A model generated the notes under the pieces. The model did not search any database. It was not told the origin of the DNA and saw nothing but the letters and a program-made list of their open reading frames with translations. Positions 8,953 through 17,656 of a stretch of 64,000 nucleotides of DNA are shown in pieces; the stretch's first letter is position 1; each line of letters starts with the position of its first letter. The DNA is from Pseudochrobactrum saccharolyticum. Its GTDB lineage: Bacteria; Pseudomonadota; Alphaproteobacteria; Rhizobiales; Rhizobiaceae. The position numbers and the translations under genes were made by a program. The DNA is taken from positions 186,001 through 250,000 of the forward strand of contig NZ_VZPG01000005.1 of the NCBI RefSeq assembly GCF_008801715.1, read 5' to 3'.

Positions 8953-10020
8953 TCAAAATGATGCCTGTTTAACCTTTTGGAACTTCGCCGTTACATCTCC
9001 TGACAGATTAAAATTATCGGGCTTGAGGAACATGACAGGGGCTCCTTTCGCCAGATTGAACTTGTTTAAATCCGCCCAAACAACGTTCAGACTGGTTGTC
9101 ATTTCAAAATAGTAGCGTTTTTTTGCCAGGTTAGAGACCGTACGATACTCCGTATTATACTGTCCGGAATCCTTATACGGTGCACCAAACGGTACTGAAA
9201 CATTTCGCGCAACGGACAACATGGTGGAAACCGCTTCATGATCGGTTTTAGGCTCCGGTATAGTACGGAGATAATAGGAGGCACGCTGGAACCGATCTGT
9301 CGGGCTTACATTTCCGGGAAGTGGCGTTTCTCTGCTCGCATTAGAAAAATCAAGCTTTTTTAACAATGCAAGCTGTTTATCGTAAGAAGGATCATTCGTC
9401 ACCACCCGATAATCAGGATTGTGATAAACAACAGCCTTACCATTTATATATTCAACAATAGCAGAGTCACCGGCAGCATCCTCCAATGCCAGATGAACGG
9501 TCGCTTTAGTGCCCCCGTTCACCTCAACCATCACGGGCTGAATTTTATCAAGCAGCATAAGCGCCTCTGAAACCGTTGCTGCACTGTCAAGCGCGTATTG
9601 AGCCCAAAGCGCCGCCTGTAGTCCGGGCTTACTTGTGTCCCGCGTACCAAAATCAGTCGAGGTTAAATAGAGAAGATGCGCTCCCAGACCACGTTCATTG
9701 AAACCATCAACCGTTCCAACGCCAAACATCGTGGTGACCATGCTTCCATATTTGGATGTCCATTTCAGCGGATTTTTCGCAACAACAGTTTTATGATCGA
9801 GTTGCCCCCCATTACGAGATATACCCCGTGGGAAAACATTAATAACCGGCTCAGTTGTAGCCGGCCAATCCGTCGTACGCCCTACTACGACACCAACTTT
9901 ATTGTTCCAAAGGAGGCGGGTACAGGCCTCTGCATTGAACGCAGGAAATAAGCTGAACGGGACAATAGCTGTAGCAATGGCAATACTGCTTGAGAGCACT
10001 TTGCAAAATGTTTTTTTCAT
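8953..10020 (-). CDS. secreted cholylglycine hydrolase / penicillin V acylase family amidase
   Basis: N-terminal-nucleophile amidohydrolase of 355 aa cleaving linear amide bonds. A Sec signal peptide (residues 1-32, ending NAEA) is followed directly by Cys33, which would become the N-terminal nucleophile after removal. Cys-Thr-Arg, the RTTDW segment, the NERGLGAHLL segment, NDPSYD and the RFQRASYY Arg match the residues of bile-salt-hydrolase/penicillin-V-acylase enzymes. Gram-negative members of this family can cleave acyl-homoserine lactones, so quorum-signal degradation is one possible role; the real substrate is unknown. It is monocistronic, with A/T-rich sequence upstream. Confidence 0.85.
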   Translation of the reverse strand: MKKTFCKVLSSSIAIATAIVPFSLFPAFNAEACTRLLWNNKVGVVVGRTTDWPATTEPVINVFPRGISRNGGQLDHKTVVAKNPLKWTSKYGSMVTTMFGVGTVDGFNERGLGAHLLYLTSTDFGTRDTSKPGLQAALWAQYALDSAATVSEALMLLDKIQPVMVEVNGGTKATVHLALEDAAGDSAIVEYINGKAVVYHNPDYRVVTNDPSYDKQLALLKKLDFSNASRETPLPGNVSPTDRFQRASYYLRTIPEPKTDHEAVSTMLSVARNVSVPFGAPYKDSGQYNTEYRTVSNLAKKRYYFEMTTSLNVVWADLNKFNLAKGAPVMFLKPDNFNLSGDVTAKFQKVKQASF

Positions 10021-10439
10021 CTAATAAATCCAGTTATTAAAATTAAAACAAACACAACTTAAACTTAAAATTTTTTGTTGTTTAAGCTGTCAAGCATGCG
10101 GAACATGCAGAGCTGTTGCAGCCTGTGGGAGTCAAAGCGATCATAGTCTGCCTGTCTGGAGCACAGACAGGTATACCCCGTATCAATAAGGTTGAAATCT
10201 CCAACTTAATGCCAATTAAAAATTGAAACCCACCTGAAAAATGGAGACAATTACAGCATGTCCATTTTAAAAACACAGAGTAAAACCTGCATTTTCCAAC
10301 CCGTTTTTCAGCCGCACTAAAGATCCTGATTTTAATATAGTGAAGCAGGATCACATTATAATCATTTGAATTTTGCAATAAATTTAATATGATCATCTTT
10401 TAATAAGAGTTGCGTTACTTCATCAACAGGATGACACTC
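10021..10439. other. A/T-rich intergenic region between divergent genes
   Basis: This 419-bp gap separates the secreted amidase (leftward) and the HdeD-like gene (rightward), so it should hold both promoters. I see one 7-bp inverted repeat, CCTGTCT at 10151-10157 with AGACAGG at 10165-10171, and A/T-rich tracts near both ends. A 104-codon minus-strand frame inside it looks fortuitous. Confidence 0.5.
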
Positions 10440-11009
10440 ATGTCTTTATCATCAGATATTAAAACTCCGGCACAAGCCATCAGCTCCCTCACTCATAAAT
10501 GGGGCTGGTTTATCGTTCTGGGCATTGTCATGCTGATGCTCGGTGGTATTGCTTTCGGTAATCTCGTTTTTGCGACCGTGGCATCGGTCTATTACGTAGG
10601 TATCACTATTCTGATTGCTGGTATTGTTGAAATCATCCATGCATTCAGTGTTCAGACATGGAAGAGCTTCTTCTTCTGGATGATCAGCGGTGCGCTTTAT
10701 GCGGCAGCCGGTGTTCTGACCTTCCTCAACCCGCTGCTCGCATCCAGCATTTTCACAATCTTCATCGCCGCAGCACTGCTGGGCTCGGGTGTATTCCGTA
10801 TGTGGGTCGCATTCCAGAGCCGCAGCGTTAAAGGCTGGGGCTGGATGCTCGCCGGTGGTCTCATCACTGCCCTCGCCGGTATCGTTATTGCAATCGGCTG
10901 GCCGGTCAACAGCCTGTGGATTCTCGGCATGTTCCTTGCCATTGATCTGGTCTTCCAGGGCTGGGCGATGATCGCACTGGGCTTTGGCCTCAAAACCATG
11001 CGCGGCTGA
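10440..11009 (+). CDS. HdeD-family inner membrane protein
   Basis: Small integral membrane protein of 189 aa with about six hydrophobic spans, in the HdeD/DUF308 pattern (GWFIVLGIVMLMLGGIAF followed by repeated hairpin pairs). HdeD of E. coli is linked to acid resistance; the role here is unknown. I chose ATG 10440 because AGGA lies 8 nt upstream; a TTG at 10410 would add ten unlikely residues. It stands alone, with a strong hairpin terminator downstream. Confidence 0.8.
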   Translation: MSLSSDIKTPAQAISSLTHKWGWFIVLGIVMLMLGGIAFGNLVFATVASVYYVGITILIAGIVEIIHAFSVQTWKSFFFWMISGALYAAAGVLTFLNPLLASSIFTIFIAAALLGSGVFRMWVAFQSRSVKGWGWMLAGGLITALAGIVIAIGWPVNSLWILGMFLAIDLVFQGWAMIALGFGLKTMRG

Positions 11010-11024
11010 TAAAACCGCTTTATG

Positions 11025-11066
11025 AAAAGGGCGTTTTCTGCTTTCAACGGCAGAAAATGCCCTTTT
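11025..11066 (+). terminator. terminator after the HdeD-like gene
   Basis: A long stem, AAAAGGGC-G-TTTTCTG paired with CAGAAAA-T-GCCCTTTT with a single G-T wobble, lies 16 nt after the stop and ends in four T. Confidence 0.85.
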
Positions 11067-11141
11067 GCATTTCAGGTCGACGAACTGCCGCGATGCTGCT
11101 AGAAGGCACACCTGTCCAATTTTATATTATCCGAGCTCTTT

Positions 11142-12731
11142 ATGCCTGAACAAACGACCCCCGCCTCGCATCGTCGCACATTCGCGATCATTGCGCATCC
11201 GGACGCCGGTAAAACCACGCTGACTGAAAAACTGCTGCTATTCGGCGGTGCTATTCAGCTTGCCGGTGAAGTTAAGGCAAAGAAAGACCGTATCCAGACC
11301 CGTTCCGACTGGATGAATATTGAGCGCGACCGCGGTATTTCCGTTGTCACCTCGGTGATGACCTTTGAATATAAAGACTGCATCTTCAACCTGCTCGATA
11401 CACCGGGGCACGAAGACTTTGCGGATGACACCTATCGCACACTCACAGCCGTTGACAGTGCCGTTATGGTGATCGATGCCGCAAAAGGTATCGAACCGCG
11501 TACGCTGAAACTGTTTGAAGTCTGCCGTATGCGTGACATTCCGATTGTCACTTTCATCAACAAGATGGACCGTGAAGCCCGCGACCCGTTTGAGATTCTC
11601 GACGAGATCGAAGAAAAACTGGCGCTGGATACCGCTCCGATCACCTGGCCGATCGGTTCCGGCAAAAGCTTTGCCGGAACCTATGATCTGCACAACAACA
11701 CCATCCGCCGTCAGGATACCGAAGAGCAGCCGACACCGGTCAGCGGCCCTGACGATGCGCTGGCTGCCGGTCTGCTACCGGAAAATGAACGCGAAAACTT
11801 CATTGAAAGCGTGGAAATGGCGCGCGGCGTCTGCCGTGAGTTTGATCTGCAGTCGTTCCGTGAAGGTCATCTGACACCGGTCTATTTCGGCTCAGCGCTG
11901 AAGAAATTCGGTGTGCGTGATCTGATCGAAGCTTTCTGCGATTACGGCCCGAGCCCGCGCGCTCAGGACGCCGATACCCGCCGCGTTGAAGCCGATGAAG
12001 AAAAAATGACCGGCTTTGTCTTCAAAATTCAGGCGAATATGGATCCGAACCACCGCGACCGCATCGCCTTCCTGCGCGTCTGCTCCGGCAAATTGTCCCG
12101 TGGCATGAAAGCCAAGCTGGTGCGTACCGGCAAGCCGATGAGCCTTTCCGCTCCCCAGTTCTTCTTTGCCCGGTCACGTCAGATCGCCGATGAAGCTTTT
12201 GCCGGTGACGTGGTTGGCATTCCGAACCACGGAACTCTGCGCATTGGTGACACGCTGACCGAGGGTGAAGACCTGCTGTTCCGTGGCGTACCAAACTTCG
12301 CGCCGGAGATTCTGCGTCGCGTGCGTCTTGATGATGCAATGAAGGCCAAGAAACTGCGCGAAGCTCTCCAGCAGATGGCTGAAGAAGGCGTGGTACAGCT
12401 GTTCCTGCCGGATGACGGCTCTCCGGCGATTGTCGGCGTGGTCGGCGCGCTGCAGATCGACGTTCTGACCGAGCGTCTCAAAATCGAATATTCGCTACCG
12501 GTCGGTTTTGAAATGTCGCGCTTCAGCCTGTGCCGCTGGATTTCTTCCGATGATCCGGCTGAGCTGAACCGTTTCATCGCTACCCATCGCGCTGATATTG
12601 CTCATGATCTGGATAATAATCCGGTCTATCTGACGCCAAATGCATTCTCGCTGAATTATGAAGCAGAACGCTGGAAAGCCATCAAATTTGCCGCGATCAA
12701 AGATTATCAGGTTCGCGACATTAAAAAATAA
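11142..12731 (+). CDS. prfC: peptide chain release factor 3
   Basis: GTPase of 529 aa that recycles RF1/RF2 from the ribosome after peptide release. The G-domain motifs are G1 AHPDAGKTTLTE near residue 18, the switch I segment DRGISV, G3 DTPGHEDF and G4 NKMDR. The domain order is G-domain, OB-type domain II and the C-terminal RF3 domain. Length and sequence fit RF3 rather than EF-G, which is longer. It converges on amtB across a shared long-stem palindrome. Confidence 0.96.
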   Translation: MPEQTTPASHRRTFAIIAHPDAGKTTLTEKLLLFGGAIQLAGEVKAKKDRIQTRSDWMNIERDRGISVVTSVMTFEYKDCIFNLLDTPGHEDFADDTYRTLTAVDSAVMVIDAAKGIEPRTLKLFEVCRMRDIPIVTFINKMDREARDPFEILDEIEEKLALDTAPITWPIGSGKSFAGTYDLHNNTIRRQDTEEQPTPVSGPDDALAAGLLPENERENFIESVEMARGVCREFDLQSFREGHLTPVYFGSALKKFGVRDLIEAFCDYGPSPRAQDADTRRVEADEEKMTGFVFKIQANMDPNHRDRIAFLRVCSGKLSRGMKAKLVRTGKPMSLSAPQFFFARSRQIADEAFAGDVVGIPNHGTLRIGDTLTEGEDLLFRGVPNFAPEILRRVRLDDAMKAKKLREALQQMAEEGVVQLFLPDDGSPAIVGVVGALQIDVLTERLKIEYSLPVGFEMSRFSLCRWISSDDPAELNRFIATHRADIAHDLDNNPVYLTPNAFSLNYEAERWKAIKFAAIKDYQVRDIKK

Positions 12732-12742
12732 ACATAATAAAT

Positions 12743-12802
12743 CCGCGTAACCGGTTTCTGCTGTCATCTTCTGCGGATGATCTGACAGAGCCGGTTACGC
12801 GG
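12743..12802. terminator. long-stem palindrome between convergent prfC and amtB
   Basis: The outer stem CCGCGTAACCGG/CCGGTTACGCGG (12 bp, perfect) encloses an inner stem CTGTCA/TGACAG and further pairing TCATC/GATGA. Its place between two convergent stops suggests a bidirectional transcription barrier, although T-runs are poor. Confidence 0.6.
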
Positions 12803-12829
12803 CAGCCCCTCTGCGGCTGAACTTGTTTT

Positions 12830-14149
12830 TTATGAATGCACAGTCTCGCCGTGCAGATTGATATCGAGACCCTCGATTTCCGTGGCCTTGGACACACGCA
12901 GCCCCATGAATATTCTGATGACAAAAACAATCAGGGCAGTCATCAGCGCCGTATAAAGCATGGTCACCACCACACCATAAAGCTGCTTGAGAACCGTCGC
13001 GCCTTCCGAGAGCGGATTGATCGCCGCATCTGCAAACAGGCCGGTGAGAAGCGCGCCGATAATACCGCCGACACCATGCACACCAAAAGCATCCAGACTG
13101 TCGTCATAGCCAAGCCAGTGCTTGAGCTTGACTGCCGCGAAATAACAGCCTGCACCGGACGCCACGCCGATCATCAGCGCCCCTGCCGGATTAACAAAGC
13201 CTGCAGCCGGTGTAATCCCCACAAGACCAGCCACCGCGCCGGAAATAATACCCAGCACACTCGGCCGCTTTGTCGCCAGCCATTCCACAACCATCCAGCT
13301 CAGCGCAGCCGCAGCAGCGGCAACCTGCGTATTCACCATGGCTACTGCAGCAATACCATTCGCACCACCGGCAGAACCGGCATTGAAACCAAACCAGCCA
13401 ACCCAGAGCAGCGATGCACCAATCAGCGAATAGACCAGATTATGCGGTGCCATATTCACCTGTCCGTAGCCGTCACGCTTGCCCAGCATCAGCGCCACAA
13501 CCAGACCGGCAATACCCGAATTGATATGCACGACCGTGCCACCCGCAAAATCCAGTACGCCGTCACCACCAAGAAAACCGCCGCCCCACACCCAATGCGC
13601 CACCGGCACATAGACAATGAACAGCCACAAAATGGTGAAGATCAGCAGCGCTGAGAATTTCATCCGCTCGGCAAATGCACCGACAATCAGTGCGGGCGTG
13701 ATGATCGCAAATGTCATCTGAAAGGTGATAAACACATATTCAGGAATTGTGCCGGTCAGGGATGCCGGTGTGACTCCCGCAAAAAACGCTTTCGACAAAC
13801 CGCCGATAAAAGCATTGGCGCTGCCGCCGTCACTGAAAGCCAGCGAGTAACCGGCTACCATCCACAATACGGAAGCCACACAGGCAATTGCAAAACTTTG
13901 CATAGTGGTTGCCAGCACATTCTTACCGCGCACCATGCCGCCATAAAACAGCGCCACACCCGGTATGGTCATCAACAAAACCAGCACTGTGGAGGTCAGC
14001 ATCCACGCGGTATCACCGGTGTTAGCCACAGCTGTCGCATCCTGCGCAAATGCCTGCGCATATGGAAAAACTATCAATACAGCCAAAGCACCGAATGCAG
14101 CTTTGAATGCATTGCGTGCTGATAATCTGGGCTCTCTGAAAATAAGCAT
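12830..14149 (-). CDS. amtB: ammonium transporter
   Basis: Ammonium channel of the Amt/MEP/Rh family, 439 aa, forming a trimeric inner-membrane pore. A cleavable signal-like N-terminus ending YAQAFAQ precedes about 11 membrane spans. The two pore histidines are visible in PVAHWVWGGG and FGVHGVGG. I set the start at ATG 14149 because GGGAG lies a few nt upstream; an earlier ATG (14182) would add 11 residues without a better site. In many proteobacteria glnK is joined to amtB, but no PII gene is next to it here, so PII control would have to come from elsewhere. Confidence 0.93.
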   Translation of the reverse strand: MLIFREPRLSARNAFKAAFGALAVLIVFPYAQAFAQDATAVANTGDTAWMLTSTVLVLLMTIPGVALFYGGMVRGKNVLATTMQSFAIACVASVLWMVAGYSLAFSDGGSANAFIGGLSKAFFAGVTPASLTGTIPEYVFITFQMTFAIITPALIVGAFAERMKFSALLIFTILWLFIVYVPVAHWVWGGGFLGGDGVLDFAGGTVVHINSGIAGLVVALMLGKRDGYGQVNMAPHNLVYSLIGASLLWVGWFGFNAGSAGGANGIAAVAMVNTQVAAAAAALSWMVVEWLATKRPSVLGIISGAVAGLVGITPAAGFVNPAGALMIGVASGAGCYFAAVKLKHWLGYDDSLDAFGVHGVGGIIGALLTGLFADAAINPLSEGATVLKQLYGVVVTMLYTALMTALIVFVIRIFMGLRVSKATEIEGLDINLHGETVHS

Positions 14150-14381
14150 CAAAATCTCCCGTATCTGCCGGAAGCCCCGCAACAGGCAGGCTTCTGTGGC
14201 TCAACAGAGACAAGGCAATTTTCATGCCAAACTGTGAAAAATCATTAATCGGGAGCAGGGTTAAAATAATAAGCTGCTGATTTTATGTTAAAAATATTTC
14301 CGCTTAAAAAATGGATTTCTTAACGACAAGTAGTATTGATATTCGTTGAGCACAAAGAGCAGACACCCGTTAAAAGCAGAC

Positions 14382-14430
14382 TTGCCTAAAAATAAAGCAG
14401 CGCATATGTGCAAGCCTTATTTTTAGGCAA
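14382..14430. repeat. 14-bp perfect inverted repeat between coaBC and amtB
   Basis: TTGCCTAAAAATAA at 14382-14395 pairs perfectly with 14417-14430, and the spacer itself contains GCGCATATGTGC, nearly self-complementary. It starts 19 nt after the coaBC stop, so it is probably its terminator. A cruciform or regulator site for amtB, 233 nt further on, is also possible. Confidence 0.6.
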
Positions 14431-14448
14431 TCAAGTTAAAATAATTAT

Positions 14449-15828
14449 TCAGCTTAAAGCAGCAGCAATTTTTTCAGCCAGCCGCAATGCCACTTCATCC
14501 TTATCCAGCAATGGCCATTCGTCCACGCCATCACGGCTGACCAGCAACACCTGATTATGATCGCCGCCCATCACGCTGGAACCATCCTCGGCAAAGCTCA
14601 CATTGTTGGCAGCAATCCAGTTTGCACCTTTTTTATCGAGCTTCTTGCGGGCATTTTCGACCACATTTTGCGTCTCGGCAGCGAAACCGATAACGAGACG
14701 CGGGCGCAGTTCGTGATGACCGATCGTCGCCAAAATGTCGGGATTTTCCACCATCTGCAAAGACGGCGCCGCTTCACCTGCCTGCTTCTTGATCTTCTGA
14801 TCCGCCGCATTGGCTGTGCGCCAGTCTGCAACAGCCGCAACCATCACCGCTGCATCAGCAGGCAATTGCGCCTCAACAGCATCGCGCATTTGCCGCGCTG
14901 TCTCCACATGGATGGTTGTAACGCCCTGCGGATCAGGAATGGTCACCGGTCCCGCTACCAACCGCACATCCGCACCAAGCCGCGCCAGAGCCGCAGCAAT
15001 CGCATGCCCCTGCTTGCCCGACGAGCGATTGGCAATATAGCGCACCGGATCAATCGGCTCATGGGTCGGCCCCGATGTGATGATAATCTTTTTGCCCTTT
15101 AATGGCAGATATTGAGGAGGCAGCAACAATTGCTCGATCTTCGCCACGATCTGCAAAGGTTCACTCATACGCCCCGTACCGGCCTCACCCTTTTCAGCCA
15201 TTTCACCACGCTCAGGGCCGATAAAATGCACACCATCCTGATGCAACACTTTCACATTGCGTTGTGTTGCCGGATTATTCCACATCGCCGGATTCATTGC
15301 AGGCGCGATCAATACCGGCACTTTGCGCGCCAGCAGAATAGCCGCTGCCAGATCACCGCCCAGCCCTGCCACCATCTGCGCCATACGATCAGCCGTCGCA
15401 GGAGCCACCACAATCAGATCGGCATCACGCGCCAGCCTGATATGGCCGACATCCTGCTCATCCTCACGGGAAAACAAATCCGTATAAACATGGTCGGCAG
15501 CCAAAGCACCGACAGACAGCGGCGTAATAAAAGCCTGCGCGGCCTCTGTCATCACCGGCCGCACCTGCGCACCACGCTCTTTCAAACGGCGGATCAGATC
15601 AAGCACTTTATAGGCAGCAATCCCGCCGCCGATAATCAGCAAAATCCGTTTATCTTTAAGGCTCTGCGCTACAGGATCAGATGCCGGAACCAAAGGAGCA
15701 GGCACTTGTGTTTCGCCCGACAACAGAACCCGCACCTCCTCTTCCATTGAGCGGCCATTGGCTGCCGCCTGACGGCGCAGTGCTTCTTTTACATCTTCAT
15801 CAAGATTACGGATTGTGATGCTGGCCAT
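14449..15828 (-). CDS. coaBC: CoaBC with an N-terminal ribbon-helix-helix domain
   Basis: Bifunctional coenzyme A enzyme, 459 aa: ligates phosphopantothenate to cysteine and decarboxylates the product. Residues about 1-40 (MASITIRNLDEDVKEALRRQ onward, including GRSMEEEVR) are a FitA/Arc-type ribbon-helix-helix domain, not part of ordinary CoaBC. The decarboxylase domain (about 58-230) has GGGIAAYK, the catalytic His in DVGHIRLARDAD and the PAMNPAMW motif. The loop before GRMSEP reads GEMAEKGEAGTGRM, lacking the Cys seen in the E. coli enzyme. The ligase domain (about 245-455) has TSGPTHEPIDPVRYIANRSSGKQG. A long palindrome overlaps the 5' flank. Enzyme identity is firm; the role of the extra domain is unknown. 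Confidence 0.93.
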   Translation of the reverse strand: MASITIRNLDEDVKEALRRQAAANGRSMEEEVRVLLSGETQVPAPLVPASDPVAQSLKDKRILLIIGGGIAAYKVLDLIRRLKERGAQVRPVMTEAAQAFITPLSVGALAADHVYTDLFSREDEQDVGHIRLARDADLIVVAPATADRMAQMVAGLGGDLAAAILLARKVPVLIAPAMNPAMWNNPATQRNVKVLHQDGVHFIGPERGEMAEKGEAGTGRMSEPLQIVAKIEQLLLPPQYLPLKGKKIIITSGPTHEPIDPVRYIANRSSGKQGHAIAAALARLGADVRLVAGPVTIPDPQGVTTIHVETARQMRDAVEAQLPADAAVMVAAVADWRTANAADQKIKKQAGEAAPSLQMVENPDILATIGHHELRPRLVIGFAAETQNVVENARKKLDKKGANWIAANNVSFAEDGSSVMGGDHNQVLLVSRDGVDEWPLLDKDEVALRLAEKIAAALS

Positions 15829-15874
15829 GATAGAGCATTCCTAAGTTATCTTAAATGATAGGAAATGCTCTATC
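15829..15874. repeat. palindrome immediately upstream of coaBC
   Basis: GATAGAGCATT at 15829-15839 pairs with AATGCTCTATC at 15864-15874, extended inward by CCTA/TAGG with one bulged A. It abuts the coaBC start codon. It may be an operator bound by the ribbon-helix-helix domain of CoaBC itself, or a member of the dispersed AGAGC(A)TTCC palindromes seen also at 17600-17644. Confidence 0.55.
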
Positions 15875-16011
15875 TATTTGTTTACGCATTTCCGGACGCA
15901 AAACCGCTTCACACTTTTGCTGGAAATGCTTACCTCCAACAAAAAAGCGATACTCCTTTCAGAATACCGCTTTTAAATTCAGATTTGCAATCATTTATGC
16001 AATCAATGCAA

Positions 16012-17580
16012 TCAAAAGAGCAATTTTACCGTCAGGATCACCACGCAAACCGCTATCACAATCTGGGCAATCCTGCCTGAGCGCGTATGCCGTGCTTCTG
16101 CTTTACCGATAGCTGCAGCGGTCGCATCATCAAAACGCAGACCATTGGCAGCCATATTGTCCAGTTCACCGGAAAGCCGCTCCAACCGCTTGGTCAGTTC
16201 CGGTGTCTGACGCATGAAATGCAGCAATGCCATGCCGCTTTCTTTCACATCAGCCGCGATGCCGACCGGCCCCAGATTTTTACGGATCCAGCCACCGACA
16301 ACCGGCTCAGCCGATTTCCACATATTGAAATTCGGATCGAGTGTACGCGACACACCTTCAACCACAACCATCGTTTTTTGCAGCATAATCAGCTCGGCAC
16401 GGGTTTCCATGTCGAAAAGCTCAGTCACCTCAAACAGCAAAGTCAACAGCTTCGCCATGGAAATGGTTTCTGCAGGCTGACCATGAATAGGCTCGCCGAT
16501 TGCGCGGATTGCCTGCGCAAAGCTCGCCACATCATGATGATGCGGCACATAGCCCGCTTCAAAATGCACCTCGGCCACACGGCAATAATCGCGCGTGATA
16601 AACCCATAGAGAATTTCTGCCAGAAAACGGCGCTGCTGCTTATTGAGACGGCCGGTAATGCCAAAATCCACTGCAACAATTGTGCCTTTGGCATCCACAA
16701 ACAGATTGCCCGGATGCATATCCGCATGAAAGAAACCATCGCGCAGCGTATGACGCAGGAAGGACTGGATCAATGTACGCGCCAGTTTCTGCAGATCAAA
16801 ACCGGCAGCACGCAGGCCATCGACATCCGACATTTTAATGCCGTCGATCCACTCCATGGTCAGCACATCGCGGCCGGTGCGCTCCCAATCCACGGCAGGC
16901 ACACGAAAACCTTCGTCACCCTTGATATTTTCGGCAATTTCGGACAATGCCGCCGCTTCCAGCCGCAAATCCATCTCGATACGGGTGGTTTGTGCAAGCG
17001 TTTCAGCCACCATGACCGGACGCAGACGGCGCGTCACCGGCACAAAGCGCTCCTGCAAACGCGCAACCATGAAGAAGCCTTCAAGATCCTGCGCGAAACG
17101 CTGACGCACACCCGGACGGATGACTTTAACGGCAACTTTGCGTGTACCGCCAACAAATGCCGGATGTACCTGCGCCATGGATGCGGCAGCAATCGGCGCA
17201 TCAAATTCCGTATAGAGATCATCAATTGTACGACCGAGGGAACCCTCAACCGTGCGCTTTGCAGCCTCTTCGGGGAAGAAATCCATCCGGTCCTGCAAAA
17301 GTTGCAGATCATCCGCAACTTCCTTGCCAACGAAATCCGGACGCGTTGCCAGAAACTGACCAAGCTTTACATAAGAAGGTCCCAACCGGTTCATCGCCCG
17401 CGACATGCGTTCTGACCGCGCTGTATCGCGCGAGCGTTTACGTGCCAGAGCCCCTGCAACACGGTGAGCAAAAGCAGGTAAACCGCTCAGGCCTTCTGCC
17501 GGCAATGCGCTGATTACACCTTCACGGGTCATCACCCAACCGGCATGGATCAGTCGGAAACTAGCAGCAATGCGGCCCAT
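16012..17580 (-). CDS. ubiB: UbiB-type ABC1 atypical kinase for ubiquinone biosynthesis
   Basis: ADCK/UbiB family protein, 522 aa, needed for ubiquinone biosynthesis in the inner membrane; family members have ATPase rather than protein-kinase activity. The diagnostic KxGQ motif reads YVKLGQFLATRPD near residue 72. Further on are KVIRPGV with the ATP-site Lys, FHADMHPGNLF in the catalytic loop, and VDFGITGRL as the DFG equivalent. The C-terminus (about 500-522) is one hydrophobic span. It lies downstream of ubiE on the same strand, separated by a palindrome. The older name 2-octaprenylphenol hydroxylase is misleading. Confidence 0.94.
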   Translation of the reverse strand: MGRIAASFRLIHAGWVMTREGVISALPAEGLSGLPAFAHRVAGALARKRSRDTARSERMSRAMNRLGPSYVKLGQFLATRPDFVGKEVADDLQLLQDRMDFFPEEAAKRTVEGSLGRTIDDLYTEFDAPIAAASMAQVHPAFVGGTRKVAVKVIRPGVRQRFAQDLEGFFMVARLQERFVPVTRRLRPVMVAETLAQTTRIEMDLRLEAAALSEIAENIKGDEGFRVPAVDWERTGRDVLTMEWIDGIKMSDVDGLRAAGFDLQKLARTLIQSFLRHTLRDGFFHADMHPGNLFVDAKGTIVAVDFGITGRLNKQQRRFLAEILYGFITRDYCRVAEVHFEAGYVPHHHDVASFAQAIRAIGEPIHGQPAETISMAKLLTLLFEVTELFDMETRAELIMLQKTMVVVEGVSRTLDPNFNMWKSAEPVVGGWIRKNLGPVGIAADVKESGMALLHFMRQTPELTKRLERLSGELDNMAANGLRFDDATAAAIGKAEARHTRSGRIAQIVIAVCVVILTVKLLF

Positions 17581-17599
17581 AACTCACTCACTTTACAGA

Positions 17600-17644
17600 G
17601 CGCATTCCGGAAATCCTGTAGTAATTTCCGGAATTAAAATGCGC
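17600..17644. repeat. palindrome between ubiE and ubiB
   Basis: GCGCATT pairs with AATGCGC, and inside it CCGGAAAT pairs with ATTTCCGG around a 9-nt loop; one arm carries an extra AATTAA. It occupies most of the 76-bp gap between ubiE (stop) and ubiB (start). It resembles the palindrome at 15829-15874 and may belong to the same repeat family. Confidence 0.55.
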
Positions 17645-17656
17645 GGGAAATAATAA

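Noticed and set aside
10082-10396. 104-codon minus-strand frame between the amidase and HdeD-like genes
   Set aside because: No ribosome site, odd composition and no recognisable motif. It lies in what should be the divergent promoter region.
16087-17415. Plus-strand frame of 442 codons opposite ubiB
   Set aside because: The minus strand encodes UbiB with all family motifs; the plus product is rich in His, Arg and Cys in the manner of antisense shadows.
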